Source: Apostichopus japonicus
Lineage: Eukaryota > Echinodermata > Holothuroidea > Aspidochirotida > Stichopodidae
Direction: 5' to 3'
NCBI RefSeq assembly: GCF_037975245.1
Contig: NC_092583.1
Coordinates: 17,014,764 to 17,078,763 of the forward strand
DNA length: 64,000 nucleotides
The translations under genes and the position numbers were made by a program. This document shows positions 1 to 12,535 of this stretch, one piece after another. The stretch's first letter is position 1, and each line of letters starts with the position of its first letter. The notes beneath the pieces were generated by a model. That model saw only the letters and a program-made list of their open reading frames with translations. It was not told the DNA's origin and did no database searches.

Positions 1-2717
1 GGAAAAAAGGAAGAAAGAGTAAATCTTACATGAGACACATGTGCAGTACAAGATAATGTAGTTTATAGTGGCTTAACACTAAGAGACCTCTTGTTGATTA
101 TATACCTGTACTTGCTTTTATTTACTCGTTTATACTTGCTATGAGATTTGACTGCTGATTGCATGGATTGTTTATTCTAATCATACATGTTTCTGTCATT
201 TGTATGGTCCATTGTATTATAAACATCAATTTCTTCTTCCTCTTCTTTCACTTTGACTAATCCAGAGTTAATTGATGTAATCGATGTAATTATTATTTAT
301 TTTTCTTCTTATCTTTTATCCAAACTTTAGCTTTAAGTCTTCATTATTACTGTACTGTAAGTAGAAATTCAAACTTCACATTTTGTCTCCCCATATTTCG
401 TTTTTCATTTTTTCCATTTTTTTTTGGCAAATGGATTCAGTTTGCATGCCATGCATTTGAATCATGTCCTATATTATTTTCAGTCATTTCAGCCCATTTT
501 ATTTTGTTTTTCATATATCCTGTCTCCTGTTTTCCTCCCTGGATGTGGTTTTTATTAATATATTTTTTTGATAGGACTCAGAAAGGAATCACTGCAAGGC
601 AAACAGTACTTTCTCTATCAGTGGCAATAACAGAGATGAAATGCAATGACGACTTTCAGATATTTTGGTGGCAGGCAATCTGACACTTTTAATGAATACA
701 AAGTTATTCCATGAATATAAAGTAGCAGAAGACCTCTATCTGTGATTTGTTCAAAACTGGTGTACATAAGGTTGTTTCAACTTGTTTGAAGGTAAACAAA
801 TATTACCTGGTTAGCCCCTCTCCGACCCAGGAAACGGATCAGTGGATGTCCGCTTCTCTGTGGATAAAGTTTGCTCTTGTTCATTCATTTTTTCTGGTTA
901 ACATTTCTTTGATATTGTGATTCAATTGGAAAGTTTGACTGGCTGTCAGTTTTCTCTCAAATTCAAGGTTTCCTCGGGAGACAAACAATATGAATAAATT
1001 GTCTTTGATGGATAAATGATTGGTACGAGGGGAAACAATCATGCTTTGTAGCCTTTTGTCAAGATAGTGTCAAGCACATTGCTATGCCACATACATTCAT
1101 AAAGCTTCACTAAACATGAAACATTTTGGAAAGGAAACATGTCATAAGGATGTATTTTTTGCTCAAGCCGGGCAGAAAGTGCTGCAAAGCTTTGATATAC
1201 TCAGCCTGTGTCAAGCAAGACCCCTTAACATTAGTCCTCAGAATTAAATGACAAAGAGTCCAATGCTATTGTTTTATGGAGAGCTTTCTTGACAAAACCA
1301 CCTGCATGAATTAAACTAGCTGTTGATGAAATAAATGTTATCAAATCGCTTTTGTGTACGGATACATGGCAAGCTTTGTGAACACTAGTGATGAATAGCA
1401 AGATTGAAAGCCCCTGTATGTTTCTCAGCTATTTCTGTGCTAGAATTGAAATGTGTCAATATTGTCACCCATTGTTCCAAAATAAAATTCCATTTTGCTA
1501 TCTGATTTTACTTCTTTTATGCGCTGCAACTCAATAACTGTTCAGTAGAAAACAAAATACTGTATGTCCATTCTTTCATCGCCCATCGATTCTCTCAAGT
1601 TTAGTGGCGCTGGTACTGAACTCTTTCATTCTATAGAGACTTCTACGGTTAACCCTAACCTAAGATTCTTTAAACAATGTCTTTCTTCCTTTTTCCTCAT
1701 GTTTTCTTTATATATATATTTTTTGATAGATGCTAATACTTTGAGGGTAACCCAGACAATCTTTTAATCCTGCATGGTACCTATCCTATCCTGCATGCAA
1801 TCTTGGTTTCTGGTTTTGGATGTAAAATTTTTCCCTTCCTCGATTTTGTGAGAAAATGCAAGCAGCATTATCTACAGCTTGAGTAATATATCAGTTATAA
1901 CTTATCATCATGACCTTTGACCTGGGATAGTCTTCAAGCATCACAGGGTGGCAAAAGGTCATGATAAAGTTTACTGAATATTGATAACAGCAGACCTGTT
2001 GTACAATACACTGTGCAGTAGTTAGTACATTGTTGTTAAGGCTTATCAGTAAAGCATACATGTGTCCCAAATTGCAGTGGACTGAATTTAAGAATCATTT
2101 TCGAGGACTGAATCCAATATTTCGTCACCAGTCCTCCAGGGGTGGAGTACTCTTTCACAAATTGGTATATTTAACCTGGGAGTATTGGAAAACCCTTTCA
2201 TATTAGGAATCTGAGATCTGATGGTGTTAATGTGAAAAAGATATATATATTTGACAAAGTGCTCGCTGAAAAAAACATTTATAGGACAATCAGAACTATT
2301 TTAAATTATTCGTTTTGCTTTGTTTTATTTATAACATTTAAGAAAGCTTTAATATGCAAAGAAAATTCTCTACATCTTTTTAAAAAAAAAGGCTGAAGCT
2401 TAAAGTAGAAACAAAGTTTGGTGGGCTTTGTGAAGTGTACTTCCTGTTCATGGGACAACTAAGAAAAGAAATTTCACAATGATCATATTGCTAAAGATCA
2501 TAGATTTTCTGAATTTCACACAATTGTTTTATTACTAAGTAAAGTTTACCAATATCATCATATATAAAACACCCATCTTCTCTTGAAATTCCTTCCATTC
2601 TGCATTCTGGGTTGTATAGCATGAAACTTGTGCATGATGGCTGGATACACAGTATGCAAGGTACTGTTGCTTTCTGATTGGGACTCACAGCAAGGAAAGA
2701 CCAACTACAGTTAAGAG
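1..2717. other. Non-coding, AT-rich upstream sequence
   Basis: No coding exon, RNA gene or mobile element could be supported on either strand. The longest open frame (67 codons, near 1.56-1.77 kb) has no protein-like features. It may be intergenic DNA or a 5' intron of the ORP gene. Confidence 0.6.
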
Positions 2718-2795
2718 CACGATATGTCAGAACTTGGTAGAGTGCTGGGCTTGTAATCTAGAAATTACTGGTTCATATCCCATTCTAACCATTTA
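2718..2795 (+). repeat. tRNA-Thr-like SINE head or tRNA pseudogene, degenerate
   Basis: The stretch carries a box-A-like CTTGGTAGAGTGC, an anticodon-arm-like GGGCTTGTAATC (TGT at the anticodon position) and a box-B-like GGTTCATATCC at the expected spacing. The acceptor stem does not pair, so a working tRNA is unlikely. No clear 3' SINE body or target-site duplication was found. Confidence 0.5.
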
Positions 2796-3460
2796 TTTCT
2801 TTGCTCTTTTTCATAAGATCTTTCCAATTTTTTTTTTATTGATATTAAGAAAATATTGCATGCCTAATATGATCTGATTAACTTGTCATTTATACTTTGA
2901 GGGTTGAAAATCAGTGTGAGCCTATTTAACTGGGCTGCTCCATAACTCACCAAACAGTTCTTTACATTTAAGAGAAAATGTACTGTACTAAGAGAAAAGT
3001 TTTAGTGCTTGGCAAAATAACCACCAAACATGGAACAAACAAACAAAAATAGAAGTAAAAAAAACATGAGAGTACAAAAATCAACCACACATGTATGTAA
3101 CCTTGTTGAGCTTGTTCTGTATATCAATGCATGTAAACAGTAATGTACATAGCAGATTAGAAACTACCAAATTGACTTTGATCGTGAACATTCATGTGGC
3201 CTGAGGTTCCACCGAAAATAATTTGAAGCAAGGTCTACTTTTAACAGAAATCTTCATTTCACTGCCGGGGTTTCACTATCACATTTTACAAATATTACAA
3301 ATGGTTTCATGTACAATTTATCAGCTTTGACAGCATAATTTATATAAATATGCTGATTTTTAAATAGCTACTGGTCAGCATGGAAAAGTTTTAAGTTAAT
3401 TTACGTTGAGCTTGTCCTTTGTGGTAGGGAAAGGAACATAATTTACATTCACCAGATTTG

Positions 3461-3700
3461 GGCTATATAGGCTGTAGCCTACACATGACAGAGATTCTCA
3501 AATATATGCATCACTAGAATTAGGCTATATAGGCTGTAGCCTACACATGACAGAGATTATCAAATATATGCATCACCGGAGTTAAGCTATATAGGCTGTA
3601 GCCTACACATGACAGAGATTATCAAATATATGCATCACCAGTGTTAGGCTATAAAGGCTGTAGCCTACACAAGACTGAGAGATTCTCAGATATGCATTGT
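3461..3700. repeat. 62-bp tandem repeat, about 3.9 copies, each with a short palindrome
   Basis: Copies start at 3461, 3523, 3585 and 3647, exactly 62 bases apart. Each contains the inverted repeat TAGGCTGTAGCCTA, then ACATGACAGAGATT and ATATGCATCA. The last copy is diverged and truncated. Confidence 0.93.
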
Positions 3701-6700
3701 AAGTAAAGACAAGTACTGCATACTTTTTAAATACTGTAGAACCATCGATTCATATATTTGAAACATATTGAATGTTGAATCATTGCAGTGCAGATGTTTC
3801 CCTTGAGGTGACAAAGAAGAAGAAGAACCATTTCCTTACATGTGTGAAATATTGGTGATGAAGTGATGCCTGTAAGATATTGTTCACAGTCAACAATAAC
3901 AAATCAAAACATTTCATCAAGGTTACCTTTGCAACACTCATAACTCTCTGTCCTTCATAAATCTTTTGTAGAATAGAATCATATCATAAATCTTCAGCCA
4001 TTGGTAATCATACATTTCAAAACAAGAGAATTTATGGTTTCTTTAAAATCCTTCAAAAGGAATTGGTAAGTTTGTTTGGCAAAAAATTGATGAGTCATCA
4101 AATGCGTGAGTCAACTTCATTCAGGGACTGATAGAGTATGTTAGTGTTTGGGTATGTGTGTATGGCAGTAGGGAACTGTATGTGTGCTTGTAAATGTTTT
4201 ACAGTAGGTCGAGGGACGGAGGAAGGTGGTAGGGTTACCGAATATCTGAAATACATTTATTAAGTCTTGTAATGCTGTCTTACGTAGATGATGAATATTT
4301 ATTTCATTCCAATGTTTACTTGCAAGATGTACATTTTGTTGAAGTGATGACAAGAAAGAGCAAAATAAAGATATTGCTCTACAAGATAGGCAAGAATTTA
4401 TGCTTTAAAAAAATAAACTTAAATAATCCAGTTATCGAAAGCAGAATCCTATAACACCACTTTGTAGATTTATTTAGGAGACTTATCCAGTACATAATTA
4501 CAACAATTTAACTACAATAATTTGTAGTATCACATAACAAAATGATATGTAGGTCACATGACAGGATTGCTGAGCAGATGAAGTGGGTTTAGTGTTTCAT
4601 CACTAACAAACTTAAAATGCACTAAAATGTAAGTTACACTTAATTATTCTCCATATCTTGTTAGGGTAAATATCTATAACTGCTGACAAATTGGGTCTTT
4701 TAAATGCGCAGATGACGATAATAATATAAAAAAGATCTGTTATAAATGCTGTCAGTACCACTGGACATATCAGTGCACAGAAATATCTTCCATCACGTAA
4801 ATTGTGAGAGCTGGTTGCCATGCATTGCTCAAAAAGTACAGTATCAAGTGCAACTTGCAATGCCTTTCAAGAACTTTACTGATAACCCAAGTTCAAACTT
4901 TGTGAATCTATGAATCTCTCTCCTGTTCAGCTGATAGTAGTCTATAAATAGATCATTACATCATCTAGTCCTGTACTGTGGAGTGTCGTAAAGTTCACTG
5001 ATAACTTGACATACCTTATGGATAAACTAATATTTATCACTTAACGTTAATCTGTTCTGATATTGTCTAGATTAAAACTGAGTGTAAATAACTTAAGGTG
5101 CTAATTTCTAGTCATAAAAGCAAAGGTCCATAGATATCATTGTGTCTCCTTTGGGAAGCCTCCATCAGTTGACTCGGTACCCTTTCTGTGTTACAGAGAA
5201 CGACAGAGATAGTGTAATCATTGCTGGATAGTTTGGTGTTGATGGTAAATCCTAGGCATGTCAAGGTTGTTGATATCTACTGTAGGTGAATGTTTAACAT
5301 TTTATCAGTTCAGATATGATTTGGTTTTCACTGTGCTTAGGAATAGTTTTGTGTACTTCAGAGTTTGGGAATAGTTTGTGTACTTGTTTGGGAGTTTGGG
5401 AGACATTTTGCCTGATCACTTAGCAACAACATGGAAGACAGGCATCTTATTTTGTTTATGCATTTGGGATTATAAGGCTTTGATTTACTTTTATTCAATT
5501 CTAAATTCCATCTTTTGAATGCACTGTTTGCATATATCTAAATTCAGTATATCTAGATAACATATGAACTTGAAAACAAATTGCTTTACTTCAGCCAGCC
5601 AACGTTGCACCAGGAACTTGAGCAAACACTGTATAAGAGCAAAGATTTGAAAATGAAAAAATAAATAAAATAATAACATAAAACGTGAATTAAAATTATG
5701 GGCCACAACATTTTCTGTATTGTTGGATAAACTTCCACATTTTGAGAGATTTGTTTTATTAATGCAGTTGGATATTTCCGGGTAGAAATCTCTGCATAAA
5801 CCACATAGGCTAGCATCTGATAGGTACCGCAGATCTTGAAGTATGATGAAGTGGGCCAGGATGTGAGGTTAGGATGGGGGTGGGGGGGGGTGTCGGAATA
5901 CCAAAATGCTACCAGTTTAATAGGCTTTCTTTACTTTAATAAGTAGACTTGGAACGAGTGAGTATAGCTCATAATTTTTCAAACAAGTAAGTTTTGAGGA
6001 ATGGCTTGCCAATTAGGAGCATTAAAATGGTTTGATTTGTATACTGTACTCTAAGCTAGATTGTAGGATATGAATGAACATTTCAGACAGTATGTAAGTC
6101 AGAAAGTGACAGCCCAAAGCAGAGCGGTAAAAGTGAACAATGATTTTTGTGTATAGTGAGTGCTGATGTTACTGCAGTATGTTTATCTACCATGGTTACA
6201 ATACATCTTGGAATGTATTGGGTCTCCATGGTGACAGTGTATAGGCTGGCTGGCCTGATATCCTATACATGTGTAATTATGCAATTATTAAAAATATGTA
6301 CTCTCATCCTTCATGAAATGAAGTATCATCACAAAAGTCTGAAGTTTTTATGACAGTGTTTTAATATTCATGACCTAGATTAATAGTGGATCCACTAGAA
6401 GAGATGTTAGGGTAGGATTTATAGTCACAATATGAAATTTTTATGCGACATTATTAAAAGAACAAATTTCTGGCTCACTCATCACAACAAATCAATTAGC
6501 CATTATGATGTTTATTCAGCTGTGTGTCTTACAGGCTGCATAGTACAGCAATTAGTTATGCTACTGTAGGTCTGGTTGATTTCTGTAATACATATATATC
6601 ATACCTACAGATGCTGCGCTACACTATCAGGACACTAACTATTTCATTCATTTTAAAATTTGGTTTAGATGGGTCATTTAAGAGTTTTTTTCTTTCTTTT

Positions 6701-7375
6701 TGGGTGTCCTCATTTGTAAAGTCCATAAAGGTCCCTGCCCCTACCCTTAGAACTCAGTGGGGAAATCTTTGGAATTGGTCCCCCAGTCCCGATCTATCAA
6801 AAGCCTTTGCAAGGAAAATGTGCCAAAACATGGAAGTATGGAAAATGCTAAAATATCTCATATATTTCTCTTTACTTACTGAAATATCTCGCATAATATG
6901 AAATTTGATACGGAAGAGTTGAAACCACAGAATTATTCAAAATTCTGACATTTCTTTGTGTGTAAATATAAACCTTGACCTTTGTACGTCATATTCATTA
7001 ACTTGTCAATCACCTCTGTTGATCTAACTCTGTTGATGCATTCTAGATATAACCATGTGATTTCTTGCAAATTTCTATGCAACTATGCGCCTTGGTTGAT
7101 GCTACATTTCGAGAGTGATACAGTACCTGTGAAATATTAGAATAGCTTCTAAAATACTGAATCTCTCTAATAATTTACTGAAATGGAACTTTGGAGATCT
7201 GCCTCAAGTACAGTACCCCCAGTGCTTCATGAATTACTGTAAATGAGAATTAATAAACGGAAGATATTAATTGGAAAGTTTAAATAAATGTCCAGTAGTG
7301 TCATCTAGGACTTTTCTTTAAACTATCCATATGTGTGCAGCCTGATGAAGCGGATTCATAAGGAGTTGCAGACAG
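3701..7375. other. Non-coding upstream sequence
   Basis: No gene is supported. A G run occurs at 5876-5892. The 125-codon frame at 6524-6901 has no domain or codon pattern that suggests a protein. Confidence 0.55.
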
Positions 7376-7765
7376 TAACTAAGGCGTTGTGGTCAAGTGG
7401 TTAAGGCAGTGGACTTGTGATCTTAGGATTACAGGTTCGAGCCCTGGCCAGATCATTGCGTTGTGTCCTTGGGCAAGGCACTTTATCTCCATTGCCTCTC
7501 TTCACCCAGGTGTGTAAATGGGAACTTGCGAGGAGACTTGTAAATATAGTTGCGTGCGCCGGTTTGTGGCTGCACCCTATGGGAAGTCCCCCAGGGGACA
7601 CGTGGCTGTGGTGCACTGTTGTGCCCCAGAAGAGATTGTTTGAATTGTGCACACTTTGATGTGTAGACCTGTGTGACAAGTTACCAATGACCAGGGTTAA
7701 TTGTAAAGCGTATAGAACTTGTGGATAATGCGCTATATAAATAATGGCGTAATAATAATAACTAA
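7376..7765 (+). mobile_element. tRNA-derived SINE with target-site duplications
   Basis: The body (about 7383-7758) starts with a Ser/Leu-tRNA-like head: box A GGTCAAGTGGTTAAGGC and box B GGTTCGAGCCC. It continues with CCTTGGGCAAGGCACTTTAT, a sequence I associate with echinoderm SINEs, and ends GCGCTATATAAATA plus a short AAT tail. The direct repeat TAACTAA flanks it at 7376-7382 and 7759-7765. It has no coding capacity and would depend on a LINE for movement. It lies upstream of the first coding exon in the same orientation as the gene. Confidence 0.88.
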
Positions 7766-10700
7766 ATGATATTCAATATTGGCAAATATGATAAACATAT
7801 TTAAAGATATATGGCAGGATTGGTACATTGTAGCTTAATTTTGCTGCATTTTATGAGAATAAAATTAAAAAATACATAACACTGCAATGTGAACCCCACA
7901 GTTTTACTTGTAAAAGGCCTTATAAGAAAGGCACTTTGATTGAAAGTGAGGGACTGGATAGGGCCACAGATTTTATTATCAAACCTTTAATATGTAGCAG
8001 CACAGATAAATAAAATCAATTTGATCTTAAAATTACTTCCTTAATGTAAAGTACCTTCAGTTATTCCTATGAATTTGACAATGTTAAAGGTTATTATTGA
8101 TAAATTCAACAAGGATGTCCTTGGTCTGTTGACAAACCAAACACAGCAATTATCTTCGCATCATTTATCTGAAATAAAGAAGAAGGAATTATGGTTTTAA
8201 TGGCATAGTCTATTCCGCAGTTATTATGTGACTCTGGGACTAAGTGTAAGTTTGAGTACATTAATATTTTAAATCATGCTGCCGAGTGGCTCTAGGCTCA
8301 GTTTCCAAAGTTCTACGAGAACAGATTAACATACTAGAGCATGAGTTCTACGTAGTATTGAATTCTCAATACAAGTCTAATGGGATTTAATTGCCAACAA
8401 ATTCAAGTCTGGCTATTGTTATTGTAGTGTGCATGCGTGGTACAATATTGGCATTACTGGCCAAGTGAACGATACCTACATGACTGGACGTTGAAACTTA
8501 AAGTTTCATATAGTCTCTGTACATTTGCAGTGTCAGAGGCTAGCTGCGTAGACAACTTATTCTAAGCCTGTCACAGCGCCCACAAGCGCCCTCACTTTGT
8601 AGGTACCTACATGACCATACTCCCTGGTGTGTTGTCAGCCCAAAACATAACACCATGAACAACCGAAAAGTTCTTCTTAATACTGTAAGCACTCTACGCA
8701 CACTACAATACTTTGTATTTCTTACCAAAATGTGCTGAATTGATTTAAGTGTAGTAGTGTGGATGGCTCCATTCTTACTGTATTTAATATTAATATTGAT
8801 AAACCAGGAGGAAGTTAATTAATTAATTTGCTTTATAATAATTAGCCTTTAGAACAGTCCTGTCGGTGTAAGGCAGTAGGACAACTTCAACCATATTCTT
8901 ATATACAAAACAGGCAGAACCATAGACTCAAAATATGAAAATAACATTGCAAATTGTCAAAGCCAGTTGTATGTCCCTACAAACATCTTATGACGATATC
9001 CTACTGTACACTACAATACAGCCATGATATCTTAGTAGTACCTTCCAAATTTTGTTTATTAAAGTCCTACCACACAGTTATACTCATCAGGCTCATCATA
9101 CCTGTTAGATACTGAGTAACTATCTGACTTGCTGTGAAATGGTATAATGTTACTGCACTATTAAAGCAAGCCATGCAAGATTGATTTCCAGAATTAGCAG
9201 GCCTGGATTCTAGCGGAACATCTGCCAGTCGCTTCGTTACTGTATACGTATCACGCTATATTGTGTGTCAGGGTTGTATGTGTATGTAGATTTTCCAATT
9301 TGATGAGATATATAGTACGGTTTAAATTTTGATGGTATCTGAAGTCCGTGGGTGCATTTAGATTTGAGAGTTGGTAGAGCAGTCCAATTGTATTACAGCA
9401 TCGTTACAGCATCGTTACCATCAATGTATGATTAATTGCACTGTGTTTTGTGTTCAGAACCATCATGTATATACCCATTATAGCACTGTAGGTGTTTGTT
9501 TCCTGGGAGATGTTGCTATCTGCAGGAGTAAACCAACCATTTAGGAATTTATTAGCTCTGTAATTATGTATACTCTGATGCTATCTATTTTATGACGGTC
9601 TGTTAAAGAACGTTTGTGTTGTCAAACAAATTTTCATACTACTGTGTATTGGTTTGGATGGCAAGGTAATCTATTTCTTCTCGGAGGTTTAATTTACTGG
9701 CCTGGAACTTATAACATGCTCTGGATAAATCTTACTTTACGTACCTGCAAAAGTTTCTCTTTCTCATAAAATTAATTGAGCTGTCAGATATTTGTGCATG
9801 GAAAAATCAATATGGTAAGTAAAATAGTTCCAACATTTGTTATTCCTTGCCAAAGGCAGAAGTAATCTATGCGATGATGATGGTATGTGCTGTGTGCATG
9901 TGTGTGTATGATACAATTGCTTGTAAACACCAGAACTCAAAAAGTGCATGGTGGGTTAACTTCATACTTTGTATGTGGATCTGTTTTATTGAGTACAAGT
10001 ACAATATATACTTTTCTGTGAAGTTCAATGGTAATTTGGGGTCAACAGAGGTCAAAGAATGATACTTCCAAAACTAGCTACAATTAATCTGTGTATTCTC
10101 CATTGCTACGAGTTTCTTTTGGTGAACATAGTTCAGTCATATTCAGTCAGTTTAGTTTTGTGAAGGGGTTCTATAGGTCTTCAACAAAATCTTCTGTAGT
10201 CTTATATAATGGGTCCCTTTTCTTGTGTTTAGCCTTATATAATGGGTCCCTGTACTTTTCATAGTGAATATTGCTTGGACAACTAGCTACATCTGCTTAC
10301 TGACATAGGATAACAACTTTGATAATTCCTATCAAGTCAAAGAATGAGGTACAAAAGGTTATGATATTTTGTCAAATGTCATTTTAATCAACAGATCAAG
10401 GAAGCCTAGAGTTGCTTGTCCCATTAAAGAAAGTGGATCTATTGGTTTATTTGTAATTTACCTTTAGTTAATTCTATCCATTCAAATGACAAAATACATT
10501 GCACTCGTGTAGAATATGAAGTCATGAAGACTAATTATGTAGAACTGAGATTTAAAACAAAATGATTAAAAATTTACTAATGAAAGATATCAGTTTTGCT
10601 CTATGAAAACTTGTGAATGTAAAGATTATCACAAACTTTGAGAAGGAATACGATACAACTGAATATTTCTTCATTGTCAAAAAAGTGAAAAATCTTGAAA

Positions 10701-12483
10701 CGTAAATTTAAGATTATCAGGATTTGACTAGTTTGCTTTGAAATTCTCTTTTGTTCTACAGTACTTGATACCATCAGTTGGATAATATGTGTCAGTTGGA
10801 AAATTGTCATAGTTGTACTAAGAATAAAGGACAAAGAACAACATGTGAATGAAATTCTCATCGATAAAGTTCAAATTGAACAAACTGGTCGCCCAGGTTA
10901 ATGATGGATAATGTACGGTTGATCAACGTTAGTCTCATTTGGCTTACAGAAATTGAGCATGTGGTCTGGATTTAGGAAGTTAAATAGAGATGTTGATACA
11001 AAGGGGAAGATCATGTGACAAGTTATTGTGTTTTCCCATTCATCTATCTGTTTACGATTTTCATATATAGTACAACTAACATTGTGCCAACCACCTCCCC
11101 AACCCCAACCCCAACCCCACCTCCTCCCCCATTATAATCAAGTTTTCTTGAGGATTTTCAAGCAGAGTGTCTGTTAGCAGCTCCTGGTTATATTGTAATC
11201 CAGTGGTACACAATTTTGTGAGATACCAACTTTGCTATTAAGACAATCTTGAATTATTGTGCATATTATTCTTGGTTCAAAAATCGGGTGGAATTAAGTG
11301 CATGTTTCCACAGAAGTAATTTCTCGCTACTGTACAATAGTTAAATTATAATATAATTATTTCAATATTGTTAAGCATTGTGAAATTCATTTCAGATTTT
11401 ATGTTTGACATCTCTCAAGCATGTAAACTCTACCTTAAATTCATCATTTTCACTATCTCTATGACATTTAAAACGTTCCAATTAGTGCCTTTTTTCACAA
11501 ACTCTCCTCCATTTATGAAAACAATTTATTTCAACTTACATTCATTCCTTACCATCAATCTCACAAGTTGACTTTTTCATCCATATTAGAATTAGTATTA
11601 CTACCCTGCATCCATGCATGATCTAAGATGCTGTATATTTGTAATTTCATACTATGTGGGTGGATCAGTTAAGTACATTACATTAAGTATCCACCAACTT
11701 GTACAAGATTGTAACATTTGCTATAAAAGGTACTGTTACCTTAGTTATTTACTTTATAAATAAGGATCTTGAAGAACTCTTTAAAGGTCAACAAGGAATA
11801 ATGAGCTTGACTTAAGCTCTGTTTGCAAACATGTAAAATCCTAGGTGGATTCTTGCACTGTACATGCAAAGGTGTGCTTGATGGTACACACTGTAAACAA
11901 GTCATACAAAGCACACTGTAGAGACCTGTCAGCTTTCATGTTTAAAACTACATTTAAAAGCAACATCGACATTAAAACACAGTGTAATAGAATTGCCTGC
12001 TTTGTAATTAAGATGATACGCACTCTGCATTTTGTGTTTGGCAGTAGCTAATTAGCAGTAATTAGCAGTAATTGTTTTAATTTCCCTGGTGACGACTAAG
12101 AACCATCATAAAGGATATCTACTGTATGATTGCAAATAGCTCGTCACCACTGTACAGTTTGTAGAATCTTTGTACTATCGCTGTACTTTACCTTGACTGT
12201 CAAGTTAACGTGATAGCACTTTACAGTACTGTAGCTGCAATATGCGTCAAGCTCTATGTGTGGATATAACATAGTTACATATTCAGATTAGTCACAGTTT
12301 ATTTGAGAACATGATGAATGGATAAGATGATGTAGAGAAAGGTCATGATAGTATAAATGTACATGGCTGGACAGTGAGCTAGTGATATTAAAAAAGACTG
12401 TTTCAATTACATTAACTACAGCTAATGGCATAAATTATCCAGTGTCGCATCGCAGAATGGGCAACTTGCTAGATACAAGAGCT
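7766..12483. other. Non-coding upstream sequence
   Basis: No gene is supported. A short direct repeat of TATAATGGGTCCCT occurs at about 10205 and 10238, and a C-rich CCCCAACCCC stretch at about 11098-11120. TACTGTA/TACAGTA heptamers are frequent. Confidence 0.55.
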
Positions 12484-12535
12484 AATATGTATAATATATG
12501 TATAATATATGTATAATATATGTATAATATATAGC
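12484..12535. repeat. 11-bp AT-rich tandem repeat
   Basis: About four to five copies of TATAATATATG in an otherwise ordinary non-coding stretch. Confidence 0.9.

Noticed and set aside
2718-2795. Functional tRNA-Thr gene
   Set aside because: The boxes are degenerate and the acceptor and anticodon stems do not pair; it is kept only as a tRNA-like remnant.
6524-6901. 125-codon open frame upstream of the gene
   Set aside because: No recognisable domain or splice context; its length is within chance expectation.
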